From contig JAUTDP010000003.1 of NCBI GenBank assembly GCA_033439795.1, positions 1,550,001 through 1,614,000 on the forward strand: DNA of 64,000 bases, written 5' to 3'. Both the position numbers and the translations under genes were made by a program. Source of the DNA: Sordaria brevicollis. Its lineage: Eukaryota; Ascomycota; Sordariomycetes; Sordariales; Sordariaceae. Positions 46,864 to 57,909 of the stretch are shown one piece after another (within the stretch, counting starts at the first letter, position 1; every line of letters starts with the position of its first letter). Below the pieces are notes generated by a model. That model made no database searches, had not been told where the DNA came from, and saw nothing but the letters and a program-made list of their open reading frames with translations.

Positions 46864-49503
46864 CTAACAACTCTCTCCTCCTCCTCCTCCGGTAAAAACT
46901 CGAATCTCGACATCATCCGCCAGCGAAACTTCTTTCCATGTTTCATTTCCAACCTCCAAAACCCTGACATTTCTACTAATAACGCCATCCCTCTTCTCAA
47001 CCACCGGACTTTCCAACTCTTGTCCATCGACCCCTCTAACACCTTCAATCGTGACTATTTCAACGAACCCCTCTCCCTCTCCCTCTTCCTTTCTCTCCCT
47101 CCGCCAAATCCAAGTCCAACCCCTCCAAATCCAACCCCCCCTTCCTCCCAACGAAGCACCAGCAGCCCACCACCCTTTTACAGCCCCCCAAGCATAACCA
47201 ACCCACTCCGGCATCCAATCCCCATTACCTCCCCCATCATCCCTCTGCAAAAACACCCTAAACGCGTCCCTAAACCTCCACACCACTCCCCCACAGATGA
47301 GCATCTCCACGCCCACCCAGCCGAACGTCACCAGCGGCCACTCACCCCTTATACGGTCGACTAAGAGGGATTGGATGGCGGGGATTTGGGGCAGGCCGAG
47401 GGGGGAACGGGAGAAGAGGGTGTAGCAGTCGCAGCGGTTGAAGAGGCCGAGTTGGATTAGCAGGATTATGGTGAGGATGGGAGTGGTGAGCAGGAGGTTT
47501 TTGAGGAGGGTTGGGGGGTAGGGGGATTTTGGTGTTGATGTTGTGTTTGGCCGTCCAATATCCTTGGGGGAGGGTGAAGGGTGTATACTTTTATAGTGTG
47601 GGGAGGAGGGTGAAGTGGAGGGGGGAGAGGTGGGGGAAGGGCTGGGTAGGAGGGGGGTGGGGGATGTAGGGGACGTAGGGGAGGTGGGAGAGAAGGGGGT
47701 GGGCGAAGACGTAGGGGGAAAGTAGGAGGTGGATGAGGGAGCGGTAGAGTTGGACGAGGGGGTGAGGATGAGGTTGATATTGACTGGGAGGGGATTAAGG
47801 AGTAAGAAGAGAAGGAAGGAGAAGAAGAGGTTGAAGAAGGGAGCGATGAGGAAGAAGAAGAAGAAGAAGCAGAGGTCGAGGATAACGGAGGTACAGCCGA
47901 TGAAGACGACGAAAGTTCGCGGATGATGGTCAACAGAAAATCAAAACCCGCAGACAGAAGCCAGATCCCCATGATCATAACCAGCGAAACATTCCGACAA
48001 TCAAACCCCTCCGGCGGGACGCGGTACGCAATAAACGAAGCAACCAGAAAAGAGGTAAAAACAAAGAAAAACGACAGCGCAATATGCGGAAACGTCTTCC
48101 ACAAACAAGAAGGCGAAAACAGCTCAGGGCGGTAGGCGTACATCCCCCCCGAAGAAATCCGGTAATGTAAATCAGACGAGATCAACCCCCCCTTGTCTCC
48201 CTCCTCCTCCTCTTCTTCCCAAACACCCTTCTCCTCATCCCCCTCCTCCCTCCCACCACCACCCAACCCCAAATCCACCGACGACCACCTCCCCCTCCGT
48301 CTCGAAAGCACAACAGGCGTCTCAATCCTCCTCAACCTTCCCACCCACCCCTCCCCCTCTTTCTCAAGCTTATCAACAAAATCATTCAAAATATTCGAAT
48401 GACTCGTCTCCGTCTGGGGCACACCAATCAACGCCGACAAAAAGATGGCCGGGATCAAGTAAAGAAAGGGAGCAGAGATAGCGATGGAGTAAGCCTCGAT
48501 GTTCAACCACGTATCGTTTCCTCCCCCTGTAGAGGTTTGTTGGGTGTCGATATCCGCCACGCGCCAGTATGCGCCCGCTATCCCGATGATGAATGAGAGT
48601 AAAGTGATGAAGATGGGGAGGACGTAGGTGGCGCGGTCGGCGGCTAAGAGGGAGGCGGTGAGGCGGATGTGGTGCGTTATGCGGAGGGCTTGGGAGGGGG
48701 TGGTTGTGGGGAATAATAAGCGGTTGCTGGATGTTGTTAGCAAGTTGGGGCTGGGGTGGGAGGGGGGGGGGGGGGGGGAGGGAAACGGACATGGTTTCTT
48801 GGAGAAACAGATCAACGTCCTTGACGCCCCATTCGGCGTAGGTAGCGCCGATGATACCCAGTTCTTTCCAGAGGTTGGTTCCTCCTAGGTTAACGCGCCA
48901 GGGCTCTAGGCCCTTCTCACGAGCACGTTCCCTGGCTTCGTCGATGTATTTTCGCACCTTGGTGGTAAGTTCCTGGCACTGACTAACGGTGTATAGAAGG
49001 GAAGCACAAGTGTGTATGGGGTCAGCAAAGAGATGGGCGAGGATGAACACCGTGGTGCTGGTCAGCCACCGGGAGGGAAGTGGTGGACGGGCGAAGTGAA
49101 ATAACAAAACGACGAGGGGGAATTTCCATGTTACCTGCATGTGAGCTCACTGCCGTTAGCCACGAACTCGATTGGAGATGATGGGAAGAGAAGGATGAGG
49201 GCTAGGACATACAATCCGACTCCAAACCCCAATCAACGAGTACATCCACCACGTCCACTTGTTGGACCCCGTTACGATATGGCACACGTCATTCGTAAGG
49301 GAGGTTATGCCGTTTTCTGTCTTTAGATATGGGCATTGCTGCGGGTCGGTGACGTTGACAAGAATTTCTTGGAGGAAGTTGTGGAGTAGGACGAAGTTGA
49401 AGGGGCCGATGTAGCGGAGGGTTACGTTGCATAGGCTGTCGGGGAGATCCTGGATGATTGAGGATGAGGTTGGTGAGAAAAGTGGTGTTAGTGCAGTGTC
49501 CAT
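46864..49503 (-). CDS. Large fungal integral membrane protein, family not recognised
   Basis: Exons on the minus strand: 49503-49213, 49134-48791, 48726-46864; introns of 78 and 64 nt with CTAAC branch sites. The start at 49503 has a good context (GTGAAATGG). Hydrophobic segments include WTWWMYSLIGVWSRIVTW, TTVFILAHLFADPIHT, VLPIFITLLSFIIGIAGAYW, IAISAPFLYLIPAIFLSALI, IALSFFFVFTSFLVASFIAY, MIMGIWLLSAGFDFLLTI, LLLTTPILTIILLIQLGLF (followed by NRCDCYT) and FGWVGVEMLICGGVVW: at least eight spans. A Ser/Pro-rich cytoplasmic-type loop lies in the middle. One base appears to be missing in the G5 run 47566-47570; adding it makes the coding sum 2499 nt (832 aa) with all parts in frame. Function is unknown. 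Confidence 0.65.
48762..48778 (+). repeat. Poly-G tract (17 nt) inside an intron
   Basis: Seventeen consecutive G on the plus strand, i.e. the polypyrimidine part of the second intron of the membrane-protein gene. Length is likely unreliable in assembly. Confidence 0.85.
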
Positions 49504-50530
49504 TTCACATTGTTGATGATGGATGACATGGAGTGAAGGAAATGGAATGGAAGGGGATAGGATCGACCTATATGCTTTCCTGTTCCGTGTCAAGAGGTGA
49601 GGTTCAGCTCGCTTATCACCCCCCGGAGATGGTGGTTGACAACCATCCACCCCAGATTTCAAAGATAACGGTTCGCTCCCCCTTCCCATTCCGTCAAACT
49701 CACATGGCTCCCAGTCCCCTCTCGGTTCCGCTCACAGCCTCGCGAAGAATGATTGGAAGAGTGACGCCCCTGCAAGCGATCACTGGCAGATATAACAAAC
49801 CGCAACCCATCATGACGGCTCAACCCATCGCGAGCTGAACTTGGCCATCTTGGCTCACATAACCGATGACCAAGACCGCATGGGAAACGCATAGAAGCGG
49901 ACGAAGAACGGTACGGTGACTGCCGTGTTACACGACCATTCCTGTCCGGGAAGAAATGATGCAAGCCATTTGCTCTGGTTATGCAAGATGTCAAGTGTGA
50001 TAGGCTGATTCGGTACAGACTGTGATGTAGAAACGTAGAAACGTTGCACCTTCGAAGCGTAGAAGGTTTGAAAGGGTTCGATATGGATGATCTGGAAGCT
50101 GGAACTGTCAAAGTTCCGTTCTATGGAGGACAAACCCTCCGTCACCATCCACATGCATGGCACTTATCGCTTCCCACTTCCCCTTCGGGCTTCTTGTTCA
50201 ACAAGGCGGCAGGCACTAAAACACCTTCTCTGGTCATGGTAATGGAGTGGACCAACCACATCCCGTGGTTCACTCCTTCAGCTCGTCCTCGGCGTTGAGG
50301 GGTTGCATTTGTGGCGTTCGCTGGGAGTCTGTGAGGAAGTCAGAAAGTGCTGGTATATATCCCCCAATCTCCGCAACATACAACTTGAGAATAACCATGC
50401 CAGGCAGGTAAGACATTCCAAGAGTCAGACCGAGGGTTGAATGGGGTGTGAGGCTGGTCTCGGGGAGTGAGTATGTGGTGCCTGGGTGAGACGGGTGGCT
50501 TACCCGGCAGGGAAAGGGCTCGAGGACCTA
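49504..50530. other. Intergenic region, no confident gene
   Basis: About 1 kb upstream of the membrane-protein gene. Frames of 80-150 codons on both strands have no recognisable product. It probably contains that gene's promoter. Confidence 0.4.
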
Positions 50531-51261
50531 CCGTAGGAACTCGCGAAATTTGGAATAGGTCTATACCTTCCAGAGTTTAGGGTAAGGCAAGTAATAGGTT
50601 ATCGGCTGGCAGTATACAGGTGCACATGAGCCCGCCTTGCGCTGGCATTTTAAAGCACAATACAGTAGAAACGACTACGACGGTTCAAATTAACCACTTC
50701 AGTCGGAAACATTGTACTCCGCCTTAACTTACATACATTTACATAGAGGAACCCTATTTTCACCCACCCTTTTCCCTAAATCCACCCACCCTTCCCAAAG
50801 ATTTCCTAAGTATTTACCAATATTGAAAAGGATTAGGCCCTAAATTAAACCCTATTATATTCTATCATTCTATCGAATAACCTACTATCTTTTATTGAAG
50901 TTATTCAGAAGATTTCAGCGTACTATCGAGTACTTTGCACGCTTCGGACATTCCGCTTGCATATAGCCTAAAATATTAATATAAAAAAAAAGATATAAAT
51001 GATTTAAAAGCGTCAAGGGAAAGAGAGAAGCTTGAAAATCCATATTCCAAAAGTTGAAGGCTATCGAACACTTCTTTATAGTAATACTTCAAAAACATCC
51101 TTAAGAGGGTGGGTGGATTTAGGGAAAAGGGTGGGTGAAAATAGGGTTTCTCTTTACATATATAGTACGCGGACTAACCCAGACAGTAATCTACCTATAT
51201 ATGCCAGACTTTAGCGAACTAGAGGCAACGGAACAATTCCAAATTTCGCGAGTTCCTACGG
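50531..51261. mobile_element. Putative TA-flanked MITE carrying a nested MITE
   Basis: CCGTAGGAACTCGCGAAATT followed by TGGAAT at the left (from 50531) is repeated in reverse complement at the right end (51235-51261). Both ends are flanked by TA, as for Tc1/mariner elements. Without the nested element and its duplication the length is about 316 bp. Confidence 0.6.
50746..51152. mobile_element. Nested MITE, 407 bp, perfect 8-bp target duplication
   Basis: Inverted repeats of about 45 bp: GAG(G/A)AACCCTATTTTCACC, CACCCTTTTCCCTAAATCCA and CCCACCCT at both ends. The octamer TTTACATA lies directly outside both ends (50738-50745 and 51153-51160). The 8-bp duplication suggests hAT-type mobilisation. 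The interior is AT-rich and non-coding. Confidence 0.85.
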
Positions 51262-51556
51262 TAGGCGTTGCAGGACTGGCACATGCTGTCTGTGACTGTC
51301 ATCCACACTTGTGCGATTTCATCAATTATCCTTGCGGGGAATTTTCATTAAGGAGACCAGACCGTCGGAAAGACACAAAACAGGAAAGTTGGTCTGGATG
51401 AGTGATGGATGGACTTTACTCGTCAATATTGTTAGTAGGCGTCTTTTCTACTAATAGATACCCCGTTGATTTTCCGCGCACATGTGTTAGTACACTATCC
51501 AACTCCCATCTAATCCACTGCCAACCCAGCCCCATACCGGCCTCCTCCTATATACC

Positions 51557-51593
51557 TCACCCCAAAAGCCGGCTCTGTCTCTCCAGAAACATC
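51557..51593 (-). pseudogene. Detached last 11 codons plus stop of the second TPR-ankyrin-TIR-like gene
   Basis: On the minus strand this stretch reads MFLERQSRLLG-stop, identical to the C-terminus of the intact paralogue (42874-42906). It directly abuts the Copia LTR and is separated from the rest of its gene (57910-60672) by the 6.3-kb element. Confidence 0.9.
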
Positions 51594-51791
51594 TGTTGAA
51601 TCTGTACGACTGGGACGAATGGAATGAGGAGGAGGAGTAGATGAAAAGAAGAAAAAAAGCTTAATTATTGAAGAAAAGGGAAGAGCTTGCCGAGTAAGTA
51701 AGCGAATAATATATATATAAGTAGTAGTAATATTATAAAACAATTTGAAATTATATTACGATATCCTATTTATTTAGTAAGATCTCCAATA
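51594..51791 (-). repeat. 3' LTR of Copia element (198 bp)
   Basis: Starts TGTTGAATC, ends TA (CA in the other copy). Matches 57712-57909 in length; interior changes are mostly C-to-T and G-to-A. Confidence 0.9.
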
Positions 51792-54700
51792 CTCCCCCTC
51801 GAATTAGTATAGGTCGTAATAATACCCTTTTCCTCTAATATTTATAAATTATTAATAATTTTGAAGAAAACGTAAAAAAGCCGTATAATTTATTATACGA
51901 AAAGGGTTAAAAATAATAAAAAATTTTAATCTAAACATCCTTAATTAAAACCGATATTATTATTTTATTCGTTTTTATAATTTAAATTAAATAATAATAT
52001 GTATAAATCGGTACGGCCAAAATTAATTAAGAGAAATATTCGTAAATTAAAAGTCGTAAACGAATTTCGCGGAATTGCGAATTTAATCGTCGGCTCGAAA
52101 ATTTATTAAAATAATTACTAATAAATTTATAAAGGGTATACTAAAAGATAATATATAAATAATATAAGTTTAATAATAATTAGGGAAATAAATATAATAA
52201 ATATTTTTAGTAAAGAAATTATTCAAATTAATTTAAGAATATTTTTAAATCGGATAAAGGTATTTAAAAGTAACGCTTTAGTAAGGCCGTCGGCGATTTA
52301 TTATTCGGTAATTACGTAGCGGAAATCGACCTTACTAAACGCTTATTTCTTACGGTAAAAAAACCCTTAAATTTCTATATATTTAATTCGGGCGTAAAAT
52401 TAAAAGTTTTTTATAAGGGTTATAATTCCTTTATTATTTCTATAAATAATAATTATTTTAAATTTATTAATAATATTAAATTTTCGGAATAACCGTTTAA
52501 ATTAGATAGCTTTTTTTATCGCTTATATTTATTTAATAAATTCTATTTCGTAAGAAGATAGGGTAATTATAAGTTATCGTTTAAAATTTTAATTAATAAT
52601 ATTATTATTTATATTAAATAGGTAATTTGAAGTTGAATATCGTTTTTAAGTATTTTCCGCTTAATTAACGTTTATAAACCCTTTTAAATTATAAATCGGG
52701 CCGGTATAAATAAATTCTAGAGTAAACGAACTTTATAAATATTTGAAAATCCGTTTTATAGCAGTAATATACGCTTTAATAGGGTTGGATATATATTTAC
52801 TATAATAAAATATAATAAATACAATATTAAAGCGAGTTTTTAATATTACGTATATTAAAGATTTAATAGCGTTAATATATTATACTTTATTTTTTCGGGG
52901 AGTTTTAAAATCCGGAAGCGGCTTTAATATTTTAATTATTAATATAAGGGTTTTAATAAGGTTGGTATCCTAAAGGTGAAAATTCCGTAAAATCTTTTCG
53001 ATATATATTCTTTAAAATAAGCAAATAATACGATTTACCTAGTCGTAAATTACTATTATACTTAAATAAAAGGAATATAATCCTATATTAATTATTTAGA
53101 ACTATTTATTAAGAGCTTCTTTAAATTCTTTAATTTTAATTTTAAAGGGGCCGGCGATTAATAAATTATTAATATAAATAGTAATATAAATCTATCCTTT
53201 ATAGAAAATACCGTTATCGGTAATAAGAAATTTAAAACTTTATTCTTTTAAGAAGGTAAATAATATTTAATATTAAATACGGGGTAATTATTTTAGGCTA
53301 TATAAAGCTTTATTAAAGTAATATATTAAATTAGGGTTATTATCGAAGCCGGGGGGTTATTCTACGTAAATTTCTTCTATAATTATATTATATAAAAAAG
53401 CCGTTTAAATATTTATTTATTCGAATTCTAAATCGAATATAATAATAATAATAAAGATAATTTTATATAATATAAATTTAATTATTATTATAAAGGTTTT
53501 ATTATAATCGATTCCTTTTATTTATTTAAAATTACGGATAATTTAATAGGTTTTATAGCGGACAACTTCGCTATTAATACCAATTTTTAATTTATATATT
53601 TATTTTTCCGAAAGAATTTTGCGTCCTAAAAATTTAGGGATTAAAGTCCAGGTATTATTATATATTAAAGATTTATATTCGGCGCTTATAGCTTATCGCT
53701 ATTTTAATTAATAAAGGGAATTATAAACCTATTAATAATTTTTAGGCTTAAAAGGTTTTTTATTATTAATAATAATTTCGGCGAGGGTATATATTAGAAT
53801 AAAAGTGGAATTTAGCGTAAAAATAATAGGTTCCGGATAGCGGGGGCGTAATTTAAAGTATAAACGAATAACGGTTTCGGCGTATTAAGCGTTATAACCT
53901 TTAATATAAATAGTATTTTAAATCGAAGAATCGGGATCGGAAGGAGAATTAAATTTAAATAATCGCTTTAATAATTTAAATAATTAATTAAATTCTCCCT
54001 TTAATTATATTATTAGAATAGAATTATAGGGGGTAAAAATAATAATTCCCTTAAAATTATAAAAAGTAACGCTTTTTAAATTATAAATAATAATTCCCTT
54101 TAAATTATAAATAGTAATTTTATTAATATTTATTATTAAATTATACCGGCTTCGGCTAATATATTTAAGGATAGAAGGAATTTGGGGAATATCTATAGGG
54201 CTAATTCCTTATACTTTTAATTAAATTTTAGGGTTAATTCCCCGTTTATATTTATATTAAATATATTTATAGAAAATTATATTATAAATTGTAATAACCT
54301 TTTTTATATTAAATAAAACAATGTAATTACGTAAATTATTATATCCTAATATCGAATATAGGGTACTTAGGGGATAAAATTTGCTTAGGAATTCCCGATT
54401 AACTTTTTTATAATAACCGGGAGATTTAAATACCTATAAATAGGATAAATTAAATTTAATACCAAATTATACCTTATATAGGGTTATATTAATAACGGAA
54501 TTTAGGCTACGGTTCTTTAAATATATAACCGAATTTAATAAATATAGTTATAATTTGAAATTAAAACCCGTATTTTTAAATACGATAATAAACTTTTTAA
54601 ATAAAACGCTATTAAAGCGTTTAATTATATTATTCTATTAATATTATTCTATTATAATATATTAGAGGGTAATATATTAATTATAATAGAAATTTATTAG

Positions 54701-57700
54701 CGCTTAACTTTAATTTTCGCCTATATAATTAAGACGAATATTTAAAATCCTACGTTCCCGGGTTTTAATTCGGGTAAATTAAGTAAAAAACGTATTAAAA
54801 AGCTCTAATTTATATTTAAAAAGGTAAACTTATACGAATTAAATATAATTATCAATAATAATTAATTAATAACGCTACCTACCGGTACCCGTTATTTAAA
54901 ACGGATTAGCTACATTAAAATAAATTTATTTAAACGGAATTATATTTCGACGTATTAAATAATTATAAAATTATTATTTAAACCGGCCAATTATATATAT
55001 TTCGTATATATAATTATTTTATAAAGGGGTTATACCGGTAAATATATTTATTAGGGATTTAATATTTTACTCCTTTAAATAATTTAAACGCTTATATTAA
55101 AAACGCTAATAATTTAATATATAATAAATAACGAAGGTAAAACGAATTTGAAGGGGTATATATAATTAATTAATAAAATAAAAATTATAAATTTCTAATC
55201 CTATAAAACGAAGGCGGGAAGGAATTTTTAAGTAAATTATAAAACGACTATTTTATTTAACAATATAGAAGGATATACCCTATTCCTAAAATTAAAATAA
55301 GGAAATAAAATTATAAATAATAATTAAATAATAATACCAATTCTTTAATAATAAATAATTCTATTTATTTATAATTAATGTAAGGACTTAATAAATACTA
55401 ATTATAATAGGCGTAATAGAAATATTATTAATATTATAAACGGAAGGTCCTTTATAAAATTTGAATTCCCTAACGAATTTATTACGTTAATAAAAAATAT
55501 AATTTATAATACTTATATTTAAAGTAATTAAATGCTTAAAATTAAATAAAAAGTATTTTATATATTAAATAGCGGATAAAATAAATACTTTTAAACTTAA
55601 ATATAAATTTTCTAATACGGGAATATATAGAAAACTAAAAGTCCTTAAAACCGCCAAGTCCGGAAATCCTAAGGGTTTATTATTAATAAGCTTAAATTAA
55701 TATTATAAGAAATCCGGATTAGAGAATTCTTAATTGTAATACTTAATAAAGGAGTTTTTACCGAAATTAATTTCGTTATTAATATATTTTATACCGTTAA
55801 TCGAATTAATAAAGGATATTAGAACCGTATACTTTAATAACGGATTTCTTTAATTAAATTATTATTATTAAAGCTTAATAGAACGTTAATTTTAAACCCG
55901 CTAAATATTTATAAATTTTACGAACGGATATTTTTTAATATAAAGGCGACCGGCTAATTCCGGGTATTATTTTTAATAAAAATCGTTATTATAGAAAAGT
56001 ATATAATATACGCTATATAATTCTTAGGGGAATTCCTTTTAAGCCTTATATTTATATAAGTTAATACGAATTATAAGAATTTAATTAATAAAAAAAATAT
56101 AATAATTATTATTAAATTTAGTAATTTCGGCGATAATATAATTTAAAGATATAATTTTAATAATTATATTATTATTTAACCTTTAGGTCGGTACGAATAA
56201 ATAAATTTAAAGAAAATTATTACGAAATTATATATATTCTTCGCTTAAATTAATAAGAAATTTAATAATTAAAAAAGAATTAGAAAATTAGTAATTAATA
56301 TTTAAATTAATTATTTTATTATAAATATTAATTAATTTAGAACCGAAATTGGTAGTAGAAGAATAATTATTAATAATAAAGTTTAAAAATTCGATTATTA
56401 AATTTTAATATACCGAACCGGATTAACTTACTTTAAAGATATATTTTTATAGACGTTTAAAGGCTTTTTTAATTATTTATAAACGTTTTAAAAGTAGGGT
56501 TAAATATTTAAAAATTTAGCGGGCTATATTATTAATATAAATTATAATAATTAAAACGAATTATCTTTAATAAAACTCCTAATTCCGGAGGCCCTTAAAG
56601 TAAATTTCTTAAATATTATCGAGGTCTTCGGATTCTAAGGGTAAAACCGGGTATTTTTTATATTTAAAGCCGTTAAAGAAACTATAAATATTAATAAAAT
56701 CGTATATAATTCTATATTATTTAATTTAGAGGGCCTTATCGGTATTTAAAAGGATAAGAAGCTTTTTATAATTAATAATTTAGGGTAATATATTTATATT
56801 AAAAATTAAATAAAGGGTAAATAATTTTACGAATAGGATATCCGGGTTTTTTAAATATTAATATACGAAAAGGTTTTATATAACGGCGGTAATATAATTA
56901 TAAAATTTTAAATATTAATTGGATTTAATAATAATAAAGGTAATAAAAGGGTAAATAAAAATATATTTAAATATATTATAAAAGTAGGTAAAAGGAAAGT
57001 TAAATCTTTATTTTATTTATATTTAATATTTTATATTAATAGATCGATTTTAAAGAATAAATGTAAAAAATCGAAATAATTTAAATATTTTATCGTAATA
57101 ATACCGTAAATAATAGGTTTAAAGTTATAGCGGTAATAAAGGCGTCGTTTCGTAATTCGGGGCGTTTTAGCGTATTATAATTTATAATTTAATCGTAATA
57201 TTATCGGGGCGTATTAAATTATCGGTCGATTCGTACGTATTTAATTACAAATCGTAATAATATTATAATCGAGAGATTACGATTCGTAATAATACGGGAT
57301 TAATTTAAAGGTAAATAATTTAAATACCGAAGAAACGCCGATAGAAATCCGAAATATAATTTCGAATTAAAATATTATAATTCTAATTTAAAATTTATTA
57401 ATATTAAATTAAAAGCGGTTATACGAAGTCGTTATCGAATTATAATAATACGGAATAATATTATTTAATTAAAAAATTTACGTTTTTTAAAAATAGGCCT
57501 ACGTTTTTAGAATATACTTCTATTATACTTATTAAAACGCTTATTTAATAAGTAAGTAGGGTACGCTATTACGTATATAAATATATGTATTATATTACGT
57601 TTATATTTTTATTAAACGGTTAAATTCTAGGTTCGAATTACGAAAGGAAGAAAGAGAAAAAGGAAATATTTTTCGAGGTTTTCAATATACGTAGATTCCG

Positions 57701-57711
57701 GGCTTATAACC

Positions 57712-57909
57712 TATTGAATCTATATAATTGGGACGAATAAAATAAAGAGGAGGAGTAGATGAAAAGAAGAAAGAAAATTTAATTATTGAGGAAAAGGGAA
57801 GAGCTTGCCGGGTAGGCAAGCGAGCAATATATGTACAAGTAGTAGCAATGCCATGAAATAATTTGAAACTATATTACGATATCCTATCTATCTGGTGAGA
57901 TCTCCAACA
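57712..57909 (-). repeat. 5' LTR of Copia element (198 bp)
   Basis: Begins TATTGAATC (TG in the other copy), ends CA. The last 100 nt toward the gene are nearly free of RIP. Confidence 0.9.

Larger units (their letters stand above)
51594..57909 (-). mobile_element. Copia LTR retrotransposon, RIP-inactivated, 6.3 kb
   Basis: Two direct 198-bp LTRs bound it. Orientation is minus: a purine tract (CGAGGGGGAG on the minus strand) abuts the left LTR as PPT, and the minus strand next to the right LTR begins GGTTATAAGCCCGG, a likely primer-binding site. The RT motif is readable on the minus strand as IYITIYINNLLIAGP, where YVDD has become YINN (53165-53176), by GAT to AAT-type changes. The target duplication is ACATC at the left and ACATT at the right; the difference is a RIP-type transition. 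It is inserted in the last exon of a TPR-ankyrin-TIR-like gene. Confidence 0.88.
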
